From Planctomycetales bacterium (GTDB lineage Bacteria; Planctomycetota; Planctomycetia; Planctomycetales; Planctomycetaceae), in the NCBI GenBank assembly GCA_026400835.1, contig JAPLOA010000110.1:1-46071 (forward strand): a stretch of 46,071 bases of DNA, written 5' to 3'. This document shows, one piece after another, positions 9,201 to 17,208 of the stretch. Within the stretch, counting starts at the first letter, position 1. Each line of letters starts with the position of its first letter. The notes under the pieces were generated by a model. That model searched no databases. It was not told where the DNA came from and saw only the letters and a program-made list of their open reading frames with translations. The translations under genes and the position numbers were made by a program.

Positions 9201-9381
9201 GCGAGTTGTCAGGGAATCGGCTTTGCAGACGGATGTCCTGCGCGTGAGCACAATCCAGGGAACTGCTAAAGAGTTCACTCGAACACTTCCTGTCGGAGCT
9301 TATCGTGTTTGGCTACGTGCTTTCAGCCGCTCTGGAGAAGCAAGTGCCTGGAGTTTCGCTGTTCGCTTTGGCGTAAGCTAA
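6283..9381 (+). CDS. Large exported protein with M23 peptidase and FN3-like repeats
   Basis: From the ATG at 6283 this is 1032 residues; an upstream in-frame ATG at 6226 would add 19. The basic N-terminus leads to LEDRSLLS (30-37), the planctomycete E-x-R-x-LL-S motif. A CARDB-like segment (about 39-150) follows, then an M23/LytM peptidase domain (about 200-310). Its zinc residues are visible: His205 and Asp209 in GHDALD, His270 in YWHL, and His303-Val-His305. An Ig-like segment of the ASH/DUF1573 type covers about 480-580. A Calx-beta-like part and at least three or four FN3-like repeats (PVSNASSYDVRV, PVSGARSYDVVL, PVQFADRYELRV) follow. M23 enzymes usually cut peptide crosslinks in peptidoglycan, so a cell-wall or surface role is likely. 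Its 3' end overlaps lpxK by 4 bp, head-on. Confidence 0.8.
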   Translation: MKPRRRRSLARALPCWIASANGASAATETLEDRSLLSNLAIANAFLVDGNNSRISNPLLGEQVEIRSLYSTSGLSDSSSYAIRFIVDGIAVDKTDLTFGAGSAVATENWFADMFHGYAEAGSHSVQVILDPFNQVAETNEADNSLTFSYAPVRATNLPQRLSPVVQGTAGVDWRVMNFADLDPRPGFLRDHRGGKFTYDTPTFGHDALDIGLADFSAADEGMPVLAAADGIVEAVNDGAFDRNKSFAYPEPPANYVIINLGDGWRAKYWHLRRDSVSVKVGDSIAAGDFLGWTGSSGFSTGPHVHFELTYKNHPVETMLDPATFWVTPPQYPADYRHVIKSGFSSGVPTASEWAEQPQDIRSFKPGNRLSFWVIAGAMMPGDTRTVRLQRADGSLFLDQTSNPGSTFFQVSQWAYTVTLPMTDVLGTWTATWLQNGIELTRQTFTVSNIGVPELRVELSSELIPCGRFTPIDFGSSVPGSAGQLRTFDIRNFGSALLSLNSVTVPTGYEIVSYPATVLQPGQSTTLTVRLSTTAQGYFAGELRLATNDPDESLYRIWLEGIVAPAGVGTLIPGLSVRKAAEGSKFFANVRRTGNLTSALTVSLLADKTELIVPSTVTIPTGATFVNFEVQAVQDLTTDGEQRVSLTASAAGLRSGENEVHILDAVPDIRVPASPNMIGPTKSVLNNPVTVSWTPVSNASSYDVRVDFLSGKKPNLVRSTVTLTSLSLGGFRELGRYRVLVRANLSSGGSTAFSSGHLIRVDSPIVLNPLAEVQLTPRPVLFWSEVPTAVRYEVQIEDILRLKYFVASSYSNNSTSLTFPNPLPMGMYEVRVRAIDALNEKTSWSPAVSFTVVPVPSPSLTPLSTFYRTPALRWSPVSGARSYDVVLRDQKTGKTIYQASEVRWTVWTTPASLPVGNYTWQVRASAEYDVHSAWSTARNLTIGGQPQMLTPLNTAGGRVTFRWDPVQFADRYELRVVRESALQTDVLRVSTIQGTAKEFTRTLPVGAYRVWLRAFSRSGEASAWSFAVRFGVS

Positions 9382-10439
9382 CCCGGAGTTCTGTCGCTGG
9401 ATGCCTCAAACAACACGCTTTCCAGTAGTGTACGATGCTTCGGATCCGGGAAGACGGCTGCGATTTCCAAAGCCAGAAACGAACTTTCGGCCGGGATTTT
9501 CACCAAATCTTTGACTGTCATGATGACACGATGAATGCCCCGGGATGCGGCTCGCTCGGCGATTTCTGTGAAGTCCTCGCTCGTGTAATGATGGTGGTCA
9601 GGGAACCACTGAGTGGCCTCAACACGCAGGCCGGCTTTTCGACAGGTGTCGGCAAATGCTTCGGGATTTCCTATGCCGCTGACCAACATCACGGGTTGAT
9701 CGCTGAGTTCTTCCACGGTAGATCGACGACCGTGGCCATCGATCAGGCCAGAGGGACGAAACTCGACTCGGCCAATTCGATCGGTCAGTATGGGCACGAT
9801 CTTTCGAACTCGCCCTTCGATCACTGCAAGCTCTGATTCAGCGACCATGTCCGATCGAGTTATCAAAACCAAGTCCGCTCGTTTCAGAGCTGTCAGGGGT
9901 TCTCGCAACAATCCTCGCGGCAGCAAATGGTCATATCCAAACGGATTTGTGGCATCGATCAGCACGATGTCCAGCTCCCGATGAAGCTGCCGATGTTGAT
10001 AGCCATCATCCATCACGATGGTGTCGATGTCCGAGGTGCTAATCAGTTTGCGAGCCGCCTCGTATCGCGATGAGTTCTGTTCATGAGGAACTCCGGGACA
10101 GAGCCGTTCCAGTACTCGCTTTTCGTCATTGGCCTGCCCGTCCACTGAGCGATAACCACGGCTGATGATTCCGGGGATGCCACCCTGTTGTTGCAGGATC
10201 TGCACGACCAGAGCCACGACCGGCGTCTTTCCGGTTCCTCCTGTGGTGAGATTTCCCACACTGATCACCGGGGCGTTGACTCGACGAGGCTTACGAATTC
10301 CCGAATCGAATCCTGCGTTTCGCAGTCCGATGGCCGCGCGATAAACGGGCTCCAGAATCGTGAGTCCAAGCCGACCAATTCCTGCAAGAATGCCGTGCGT
10401 CTTTCCGCTGATCAGATTGAGGAAGACTTGTTCGTTCAA
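9378..10439 (-). CDS. lpxK: Tetraacyldisaccharide 4'-kinase (lipid A synthesis)
   Basis: LpxK phosphorylates the 4' position of the lipid A precursor, the sixth step of the Raetz pathway, at the inner membrane. The 353-residue length fits the family. Visible are the hydrophobic N-terminal anchor (18-38), the Walker A loop GNLTTGGTGKTP (62-73) and the motif DDGYQHR (144-150) that holds catalytic Asp residues. Its presence implies a lipid-A-containing outer membrane. The start is a TTG at 10439 with a poor ribosome site; no ATG lies near the family's usual N-terminus. No other lpx gene is in the window. It converges with the M23 protein gene, overlapping by 4 bp. Confidence 0.93.
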   Translation of the reverse strand: MNEQVFLNLISGKTHGILAGIGRLGLTILEPVYRAAIGLRNAGFDSGIRKPRRVNAPVISVGNLTTGGTGKTPVVALVVQILQQQGGIPGIISRGYRSVDGQANDEKRVLERLCPGVPHEQNSSRYEAARKLISTSDIDTIVMDDGYQHRQLHRELDIVLIDATNPFGYDHLLPRGLLREPLTALKRADLVLITRSDMVAESELAVIEGRVRKIVPILTDRIGRVEFRPSGLIDGHGRRSTVEELSDQPVMLVSGIGNPEAFADTCRKAGLRVEATQWFPDHHHYTSEDFTEIAERAASRGIHRVIMTVKDLVKIPAESSFLALEIAAVFPDPKHRTLLESVLFEASSDRTPG

Positions 10440-10744
10440 GCGGCGGAACTCGATATTTTGAGCGTTTCTGTTGGGCTATTTGTCGGGGAATGTTAGTGCT
10501 GGCGGTTTACTTGAGCCAGTATCCTGTCCGCTACATGACTCCTGCACTTTTCACGGCGCTGGTAGATTCTCTGTCATCTTTGGCCCATTCTGTCGGTTTC
10601 CGCCGGTTTTTCCCTGCTTTCACCCTGCCCTGGGCACCGATGCGATCTTGATCTTGCTGCTTTTTCCGGGTGAAAGTCGTTATCATCTGGACTACGATAA
10701 CCGGGCTGCTGATTTTATGCTCCCGTTATTCCGCTCGGATCTTC
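10440..10744. other. Intergenic region between divergent lpxK and ABC transporter genes
   Basis: About 305 bp between divergent starts, so promoters for both directions are expected here. I see no clear promoter pair, operator or hairpin. An in-frame extension of the ATPase gene reaches back to 10670, but that reading adds a hydrophobic stretch atypical of the family. Confidence 0.3.
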
Positions 10745-11563
10745 ATGCCGTCTCCTCCCTCAGCTTCCGAAAAACCATCCCCCGCATTTTCCCTGCGCGA
10801 TCTTGAGTTACGGTTTAACGGTGCGGAACGAGCGGTCTTCCAGAATCTCTGTTTGGATGTCGTTCAGGGAGAATTCCTGTCCATCGTCGGTCCTTCCGGT
10901 TGCGGCAAATCCACTCTGCTGAAGATGCTGGCGGGTTTGCTGATGCCAACCGGCGGAGAACTGAATCGGCACTCGACCTCCGCGGAGTCCTCACGCCGAA
11001 TCGGTTTTGTTTTTCAACACCCGACACTTCTCCCCTGGAGAACCGCGGCTGAGAATCTGAAGTTGCCGCTTGAACTCGGCCCAGACGCTGGCTCAAGACA
11101 ATTGTCGCAAACAGAGTGCGAAGATTTGCTGCTGCAAGTGGGACTGACTGCGGCCGATGCTGACAAACGACCGTCTGAGCTGTCTGGTGGCATGCAAATG
11201 CGATTATCTCTGGCCCGTGCTCTCGCGACTGGCCCGGATATTCTGCTTCTTGATGAACCTTTTGCCGCCGTTGATGACCTGCTGCGATTGCGACTTCAGG
11301 AAGATGTTCGAGGGCTGTACGAGAAAAAGAATCTGACCACGATCCTGGTGACTCATAATCTGCATGAGGCGGTTTTTATGAGCGATCGAGTCATCGTTCT
11401 TGGTGGTTCACCGTCACGCGTTGTCGACACCATCCCGATCTCCGGGCCAAGGTCACGTACGGCTGAATTTCGTCAGTCTTCAGCGTTTTTCGACGATCTG
11501 CGATTGGTCACCGCTGCTCTGTTCAGAACTCCACTCAGCGGAAAGGAGGTCGAACATGCGTGA
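10745..11563 (+). CDS. ABC transporter ATP-binding protein, nitrate/sulfonate/taurine (SsuB/TauB) type
   Basis: This 272-residue protein (from the ATG at 10745) powers import by a nitrate/sulfonate/taurine-type ABC transporter at the inner membrane. Walker A is GPSGCGKST (49-57). Then come the Q-loop VFQHPTLLPW, the signature LSGGMQMR, Walker B ILLLDEPF and the switch His in VTHNLHEA. LLPWRTA and DEPFAAVDDLLR are typical of the SsuB/TauB/NrtD group. The stop overlaps the permease start by 8 bp, indicating translational coupling. No periplasmic binding protein is found in the window, so the substrate cannot be assigned. Confidence 0.9.
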   Translation: MPSPPSASEKPSPAFSLRDLELRFNGAERAVFQNLCLDVVQGEFLSIVGPSGCGKSTLLKMLAGLLMPTGGELNRHSTSAESSRRIGFVFQHPTLLPWRTAAENLKLPLELGPDAGSRQLSQTECEDLLLQVGLTAADADKRPSELSGGMQMRLSLARALATGPDILLLDEPFAAVDDLLRLRLQEDVRGLYEKKNLTTILVTHNLHEAVFMSDRVIVLGGSPSRVVDTIPISGPRSRTAEFRQSSAFFDDLRLVTAALFRTPLSGKEVEHA

Positions 11564-12308
11564 AATTCTTGTTTTCGTTTTGCTTGTCATCGTCTGGCAA
11601 TTGACCGTCTGGCTGGGAAATATTCACCCGGTCCTTTTCCCGGGGCCCGCCGCTGTGGCGACGGCTGCGTGGAAACTTCGGATCGATTTGCTTGAAGCGA
11701 CTTTCCGAACAGCACTGGCTGCTTTTACGGGTTTGTCGATCAGTGTGATCGTGGGCACTCTGTCCGCATTTGTGTTTTCTCAGTCAACGATGATTCGACG
11801 TGCTCTGTATCCATATGCGGTGCTGCTACAAACGATCCCGATCATTGCGATTGCTCCTATCGTTATTGTCTCGTTCGGGCGAGGATTCTTCAGCATTGCC
11901 TTGGTATCGTCCGTGATCAGCCTCTTCCCGATCATCACGAATACCACGACCGGATTGCTCCAGATCGATCCGAACCTGTTGGATCTTTTCCGTCTGAACG
12001 GTGCTACGCGTTTGCAGACGTTGCTGAAGCTGCGAGTACCCTGTTCATTGCCGTTTCTTTTCTCTGGCATCCGCATCGCCAGCGGTTCCGCCATTGTTGG
12101 TGCGATTGTCGGGGAGTTCTTTGTTGGCTCCGGACAGCCGGGCCTTGGATCGATGATTCAGCGAAAATCTGCGTCGTTGGACATGGCTGAACTTTATGCC
12201 ACCGTATTGACCTCCACCGCGCTGGGTACCCTGGCTTTTGCGGCTGTTAGTCTTCTCGGTGAAACACTTCTGCGACGACGCTTTGGCATGAGTCTCGGCG
12301 GACGGTAG
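11556..12308 (+). CDS. ABC transporter permease, SsuC/TauC type
   Basis: This 250-residue inner-membrane protein has six hydrophobic segments and the cytoplasmic EAA-type loop around RLNGATRLQTLLKLRVP, which docks with the ATPase. It is the partner of the ATP-binding gene just upstream. A strong ribosome site (AAAGGAGG, 11540-11547) precedes the ATG at 11556 and decides this start over longer frames that open at 11400. No solute-binding gene follows; the next gene is on the opposite strand and unrelated. The transporter may use a binding protein encoded elsewhere. Confidence 0.88.
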   Translation: MREILVFVLLVIVWQLTVWLGNIHPVLFPGPAAVATAAWKLRIDLLEATFRTALAAFTGLSISVIVGTLSAFVFSQSTMIRRALYPYAVLLQTIPIIAIAPIVIVSFGRGFFSIALVSSVISLFPIITNTTTGLLQIDPNLLDLFRLNGATRLQTLLKLRVPCSLPFLFSGIRIASGSAIVGAIVGEFFVGSGQPGLGSMIQRKSASLDMAELYATVLTSTALGTLAFAAVSLLGETLLRRRFGMSLGGR

Positions 12309-12366
12309 CGTCGCTTGTTTTGTCTGGATCAGAGATCTGGTGGATTCATCTTTACCCACTCAAAAA

Positions 12367-13977
12367 CTACTTCTTGCGGAAAACATACAGCACCGGTGAT
12401 TCGTCGTTATCGACTGCTCCCGGAATCACCTCCGTGGAAAATGACGGTCCCTGATGACGCTGACTCCATTCTTCCACTGCCCTTGCCTCCTCCTGCCCTC
12501 CCAAATGTCCGCGATAGGCGACTACTGTCATCACCCCGCCTGATTTAAGCAGACTTACTCCTGCGGCGATCGCCTCCGTTGTTGTCGAAGCTGATGTGGT
12601 TCGCTGTTTATCTCCACCTGGAAGATAGCCAAGGTTAAACATGATCGCCCCAAAGACTTCCGAGGATTGCTGGAGCGACGTCAGCACCTTTCCGTGATCT
12701 CCCTGATGCAAGATCACGTTTGAGCAGGAAGCTATCTCCAATCGTGTTCGCGTTGACTGAATCGCTTCGGCCTGAATGTCGATCGCAAGAACTCGCCCCG
12801 TTGGCCCTGTGGAAGTCGACAGGAACACCGTGTCATGTCCATTCCCGGCCGTTGCATCAACTACTGTGTCGCCTAAACGCACCGCTCGTCGAACGATACT
12901 ATGGGCCAGTTTTGTCAGAGATACGGCCTTTGCACCCGTCGCCCGATTTTCCTGCCCCTTCGTTTCCGATTTCAATGCCATAAGTCTTAAAAGTTGCTGA
13001 ACCGTTGTCGGCGCCATCAAAGACGCTTTTGAACCCATACCATTCATAATCGCGACGTGCGGATATCTTGCATGACGAGCCGCTATCGGTCGTCGCGTTC
13101 TCATGCCGGCTCTGATCGCCGAATACTGCCCGATGACTCGATAGCTCTCGCTTGTCATCTCTTTCAGCCCTCGCAAAAGCGCGTCTCGGCCACTCTGTGT
13201 CTCATTCTGGTCGAGGTTTTCGCGGTCGTAGGTGGCTCCCAGAAGATATTCGTTTGCTGAGCTGTCCTCTCTCTGATCCGTCGCCGGAGCCAGCCATAAG
13301 CCCCGATGAACCACTTCACTCGTCGTCCGACCCGGGATGTCCAGCCTCAGGATCTCCCCACGGGCCGGTGCATCCGGGATCCCTGGAAACCATGGATTCT
13401 CTTCAGGTTGATATCCCTGACAAAAGAATAACTCTTCGCCCGTTAGTCCTTTTTTCCTGATCTGTACGCCATGCTCTGTGACCTCGATGTCATTGGCTAG
13501 ATCCAGATCCACCTCATGAAAACCACCTTTTGCTGTTAAGAAAGCTCGAGTCACCTCAAGGAACTCGGTCACTCGCAGTCGAGCAGCTCGCAGCATTCGA
13601 AATCCCTTCACCGCGCCGTTTTCATCGCTGATCAGTTCGATCTCACTGCGATGATTTTCATAGCGTTCGTTGAGAAAGAAGTCTCTCTCGATGTCATCCT
13701 GAAAGTACCGAACTGCCGGCTCTTCTTTGAACAGTGACGCTCCTGTTTCTCTCTCTACTCGGCTATAGAACTCTTTTGCCACCGTAAGGCTTTCGTCAAA
13801 GTCGCCCGCTTTCGACAATCTTCGACCTGTAAAAGGTGTGATCAAACCCGCTGCGATGCGAGATGCGGTGATTTTCCTGCCCCGATCAAGAACATGAACC
13901 GTCTTGTCTTCCCAACGAAGCGACCAGGCCAGTACCGAACCAGCGATGCCCTGCCCTATGATCAGGCTTGTTGTCAT
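12367..13977 (-). CDS. Fusion of FAD-dependent oxidase (DAO/MnmC(o)-like) and MnmM/YtqB-like methyltransferase
   Basis: This 536-residue protein joins two enzymes. Residues 1-335 form a DAO-fold flavoprotein, with the dinucleotide motif GQGIAG (8-13) and the late motif MRTRRPIAARH plus NGMGSKASLMAP (311-323). Residues 345-536 form a class I SAM methyltransferase of the YtqB family, with DATAGNGHD (374-382), FNLGYLPGGDK (447-457) and YRGHLGG (488-494). YtqB is now known as MnmM, which methylates nm5U34 to mnm5U34 in tRNA. A DAO-fold oxidase (MnmC(o) or MnmL) makes nm5U34 from cmnm5U34. The fusion could therefore do both steps, like E. coli MnmC but with an unrelated methyltransferase and reversed domain order. 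GGAG sits 8 bases before the ATG at 13977, which settles the start against a TTG at 13983. Function is inferred. Confidence 0.8.
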   Translation of the reverse strand: MTTSLIIGQGIAGSVLAWSLRWEDKTVHVLDRGRKITASRIAAGLITPFTGRRLSKAGDFDESLTVAKEFYSRVERETGASLFKEEPAVRYFQDDIERDFFLNERYENHRSEIELISDENGAVKGFRMLRAARLRVTEFLEVTRAFLTAKGGFHEVDLDLANDIEVTEHGVQIRKKGLTGEELFFCQGYQPEENPWFPGIPDAPARGEILRLDIPGRTTSEVVHRGLWLAPATDQREDSSANEYLLGATYDRENLDQNETQSGRDALLRGLKEMTSESYRVIGQYSAIRAGMRTRRPIAARHARYPHVAIMNGMGSKASLMAPTTVQQLLRLMALKSETKGQENRATGAKAVSLTKLAHSIVRRAVRLGDTVVDATAGNGHDTVFLSTSTGPTGRVLAIDIQAEAIQSTRTRLEIASCSNVILHQGDHGKVLTSLQQSSEVFGAIMFNLGYLPGGDKQRTTSASTTTEAIAAGVSLLKSGGVMTVVAYRGHLGGQEEARAVEEWSQRHQGPSFSTEVIPGAVDNDESPVLYVFRKK

Positions 13978-14150
13978 CTGCAAGGCTCCTCTGTTTCCGC
14001 TTTGAGTTCATTGATCACCCCTAATGATCTCACTGAGACTGAGTTTTCTTTCTGTTTCATTGTTTTTCCCTCGTGGTTCAGTCTATTCTGACACCGTGTT
14101 CCCGTGCTTTTCACACTCGCTTTTCGGCCTTCTGCCAAAGGTTCCCGCCT

Positions 14151-15479
14151 ATGTCGTCTCATTCCTCCCGGAATCGTCGCTCGTTTTTGAAGACCACTGC
14201 CGCTGGCTCCGCCGCCGCTCTTTCGTCTTCATTGTTTGTGTCTGAAGCGTCAGCCAAAGCTTCTCTCAGCCCTCTTGAGAAACTCAATATCGCGTGCATC
14301 GGAACCGCCAATCGTGCGGCTGAGGATGTTAACGGGGTCATGAGTGAAAACATCGTCGCCATTGTCGACGTTGACTCAAACTACCTCAACAAAGCGAAAG
14401 CGATGTTAACTGAGAAAAACAAGCTCGAACCTCGCACCTACGCTGACTATCGCGAGATGATCGAAAAAGAAGGTGAGAAGATTGACGCTGTCGTCATTGG
14501 CACCGCCGATCATCATCACGCTCCTGCGTCTATCCGAGCCATTCGCGCTGGCAAACATGTTTACTGCGAAAAGCCTCTCACGCACACTGTCTTTGAAGCT
14601 CGCCTGATCGCTACTGAAGCCAAAAAGCGTGGCTTGGCGACTCAGCTTGGCACTCAGATTCACGCGGAAAACAACTATCGCCGAGTTGTCGAGATCATTC
14701 GGGCCGGTGTCATTGGCGATGTGACGGAAGTTCACGTATGGGTCGGAAAGGGCTGGGGCGGCGGTGAACGTCCTGCGAAGGCCGATCCGGTTCCTGCCAG
14801 CCTGAACTGGAATCTGTGGCTTGGTCCAGCTCCTGAGCGTCCCTACGCCGACGGACAGTACCATCCGGCCAACTGGCGTCGCTGGTGGGATTTCGGTCAG
14901 GGCACACTGGGCGATATGGCCTGCCATTACATGGACCTGCCATTCTGGGCTCTTGATCTGAAGCACCCAGTCCGTTGCGAAGCGGAAGGCCCGAAAGTTC
15001 ACCCGGAAACCTGTCCACTCGGACTGATCGTGAAGTACGACTTCCCGGCCCGTGGTTCTATGCCAGCTCTCAAACTGACCTGGTACGACGGCGATCTTAT
15101 TCCGAAGAAGGTTGCCGGCCAGCCAGTTCCGGCAAACGGCGTCATGTTTGTCGGTAAGAACGGTTCACTGTTCTCCGACTACAGCCGCTATCGCTTGTTC
15201 CCGGCTGACAAGTTTACCGACTTCAAGCCACCAGCTGAGTCGATCCCAAATTCGATTGGCCATCACGCGGAATGGATCAAAGCCTGCAAGGACGGTTCAC
15301 CAACCACCTGCAACTTTGATTACTCTGGTGCTCTGACCGAAACTGTGTTGCTCGGCAACGTGGCCTATCGCACTGGCAAGGCGATCGAGTGGGACGCTGA
15401 GAACCTTGTGGCAACGAATGTTCCGGAGGCTGCCAAGCTGATCACGAAGGAATATCGAGCAGGTTGGGAAGTTGTCTGA
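14151..15479 (+). CDS. Tat-exported Gfo/Idh/MocA-family oxidoreductase
   Basis: This 442-residue protein has a twin-arginine signal (RNRRSFLK at 8-15, then a hydrophobic Ala/Ser stretch), so it should be folded in the cytoplasm with its NAD(P) cofactor and then exported. The nucleotide-binding start is LNIACIGTANRA. GKHVYCEKPLTH carries the E-K-P motif typical of the family. The C-terminal beta-sheet domain includes the WNLWLGPAPERPY and RRWWDFG motifs common to planctomycete members. These proteins typically oxidise or reduce sugars or cyclitols; the substrate is unknown. I chose the ATG at 14151 because the Tat signal begins there. A strong intrinsic terminator follows at 15513. Confidence 0.9.
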   Translation: MSSHSSRNRRSFLKTTAAGSAAALSSSLFVSEASAKASLSPLEKLNIACIGTANRAAEDVNGVMSENIVAIVDVDSNYLNKAKAMLTEKNKLEPRTYADYREMIEKEGEKIDAVVIGTADHHHAPASIRAIRAGKHVYCEKPLTHTVFEARLIATEAKKRGLATQLGTQIHAENNYRRVVEIIRAGVIGDVTEVHVWVGKGWGGGERPAKADPVPASLNWNLWLGPAPERPYADGQYHPANWRRWWDFGQGTLGDMACHYMDLPFWALDLKHPVRCEAEGPKVHPETCPLGLIVKYDFPARGSMPALKLTWYDGDLIPKKVAGQPVPANGVMFVGKNGSLFSDYSRYRLFPADKFTDFKPPAESIPNSIGHHAEWIKACKDGSPTTCNFDYSGALTETVLLGNVAYRTGKAIEWDAENLVATNVPEAAKLITKEYRAGWEVV

Positions 15480-15512
15480 TCTGTTCAGAGCGAAGATCAT
15501 TTGATCCAAAGG

Positions 15513-15546
15513 AATCCCGGTTGAGTCACATCAACCGGGATTTTTT
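15513..15546 (+). terminator. Intrinsic terminator after the Gfo/Idh/MocA gene
   Basis: A 12-bp perfect stem (AATCCCGGTTGA, 15513-15524, pairing with 15531-15542) around a 6-base loop, followed by a T-run. It lies 33 bases after the stop codon of the oxidoreductase. Confidence 0.9.
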
Positions 15547-15887
15547 GTGGCTTTGCGTTTGTGTTTGTAAAAGGATTTAAAAGATAAAAGTATCAGTAAT
15601 AACAGCGATAAAAAATGTTGATAACTCATCAGTAGAAGATCGTAAACCCTTTATTTGAATAGAGTTACGCGATATCGACAGAAGTGAACAAGTGGTGGCA
15701 AAGAACCGGAACTGGCGTGGGAATCTGGCGGACAATCACTTCACGCATCAACAGCTGCTTTGATTCAGGCAAAAGCATCGTTGGCAGACCAACCAACACG
15801 GGAACAGCTCAGAAGAAAGTTATCAACAAACTATCAACAACCGGAGAGGGTCAAGAAGCCGGTCACGGCAATACAACAAGGGGAGAA
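15547..15887. other. AT-rich intergenic region with DnaA-box-like 9-mers
   Basis: This region lies between a terminator and the 3' end of the convergent LRR gene. An A+T-rich run covers about 15565-15665. Three 9-mers one or two bases from the DnaA-box consensus TTATNCACA are present: TTATCAACA on the minus strand at 15616-15624, TTATCAACA at 15820-15828 and CTATCAACA at 15831-15839. I find no convincing gene. Confidence 0.35.
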
Positions 15888-16985
15888 TTATTCCGCCTCA
15901 ACATACTCGGTCTGAATGGCGGTACTTGGCAGGTTCTTTTTGAGTTCAGCGACGGCCGTTTCACTGGCACCGAGGGCAGTTCGAGTGACCTTGAGATCCT
16001 TCAAAGTCTTCAGATGAAACAGAGACGCAGTTCCAGCTTCAGTGACTTGCGTTGATCCGATGTGAAGGAATGTCAGAGACTTCATGTCCTTCAGCAACAC
16101 CAGGCCACCGTCAGCCAGCTTGCTGTTGTCCAGATTGAGCCACTCCAGTTTGGTCAGAGGAGCCAACTGAATGGCCCCGGCATCGGTGATCTGAACTCGC
16201 CACAAATTGAGCTTCTTGAGATTTTTCAATTTGGCCAGGTGTGTCATCCCCTCATCAGAGATCAGCGAGTCTTCACTCAGATCGATCTCTTCCAGTGTTT
16301 TGCAGCCAGATAACGCTTCAAGACCGGCGTCACTCACCTGAGTACGAGCCAGACGCAGCTTTCGAATCTTCGGATGCTTTGCTATCAATTTGCAGGTGTC
16401 GTCATCAACAACAGTCCCGGCCAGATAAAGTTCCTCAAGCTCTGAAAGACCCGCCAGAGCCTCCAAGCCGGGAGTGCCAATCCACAGGTCGTCCAGTGCT
16501 AAAACCTTTAAAGACTTACAGGCGGCCAGAAGTTTCAGACCTTCGTCACTGATGGTGGTCTTACCGCTCTTTCCGGAGAATCGAAGAGCACGAAGGCCGG
16601 TGAAATGAGCCAGCAACTCAGCCGACTTGTCGGATAATTCGCAACCACGTACATCCAGACTGACCAGTTTCGGAACCGCTTTCTCCAGCGCCGTGAGGGT
16701 CTCATCGCTGAGGTCAGACTCCGAAAGATTCAATGTTCGCAAAGAAAGCAATTTGGCGAGTAGACCGACGATTTCCGGCGTGACTTCCAGCTTCGCAAGA
16801 CTCACATCGACAGCCGCTCCGGAATCATCCGTCTTGACAACGGCTTTCGCGTCGCCAAGAGCTTTGATCGCAGATGTTTCGGCTTCACTGATCGGAGGAA
16901 GTGCAGGTTTCTGAGCAGGCTTTTCTCCACAGCCAGCAAGGAGAACCAGAAATACAGACGGGAGAAAATACCGAGTAGACAGCAC
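15888..16985 (-). CDS. Leucine-rich-repeat lipoprotein
   Basis: This 365-residue protein starts with a lipoprotein signal: a short hydrophobic stretch and the lipobox LLAGC, with Cys19 as the likely lipidated residue. A Pro-rich linker follows, then about ten leucine-rich repeats of the form LxxLxLxxTxVxDxGLxxL (for example LEELYLAGTVVDDDTCKLI and LEWLNLDNSKLADGGLVLL). LRR proteins mostly bind other proteins; no partner is indicated. The start is a GTG at 16985 with GGGAG seven bases upstream. It stands alone on this strand and converges with the oxidoreductase gene across a 345-bp AT-rich gap. Confidence 0.88.
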   Translation of the reverse strand: MLSTRYFLPSVFLVLLAGCGEKPAQKPALPPISEAETSAIKALGDAKAVVKTDDSGAAVDVSLAKLEVTPEIVGLLAKLLSLRTLNLSESDLSDETLTALEKAVPKLVSLDVRGCELSDKSAELLAHFTGLRALRFSGKSGKTTISDEGLKLLAACKSLKVLALDDLWIGTPGLEALAGLSELEELYLAGTVVDDDTCKLIAKHPKIRKLRLARTQVSDAGLEALSGCKTLEEIDLSEDSLISDEGMTHLAKLKNLKKLNLWRVQITDAGAIQLAPLTKLEWLNLDNSKLADGGLVLLKDMKSLTFLHIGSTQVTEAGTASLFHLKTLKDLKVTRTALGASETAVAELKKNLPSTAIQTEYVEAE

Positions 16986-17208
16986 AGGAAGGCTCCCAAA
17001 GAAACAAAAGACCGGGCAACAAGTTCGGCGATCATAACGACCAAACGACCGATCCGCAGCCGAACAAAGGGCTACCTCAGCAATCGCAGTGCCGGAGAGA
17101 AAGTTGTCAGAACAGAGTCGCTAGTCGAAGGACGAAGACCCCTCAGAAACATACGATTTCTGATAACCGACAGGAGTGGCTCAACTCTCAGAAAGGATAA
17201 CGAGTCTG

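Noticed and set aside
11400-11555. Upstream extension of the permease gene
   Set aside because: The AAAGGAGG site and family length fix the start at 11556; the extension lies entirely inside the ATPase gene.
14406-15018. Long minus-strand frames opposite the Gfo/Idh/MocA gene
   Set aside because: Shadow frames of a well-supported gene, with no motif or ribosome site of their own.
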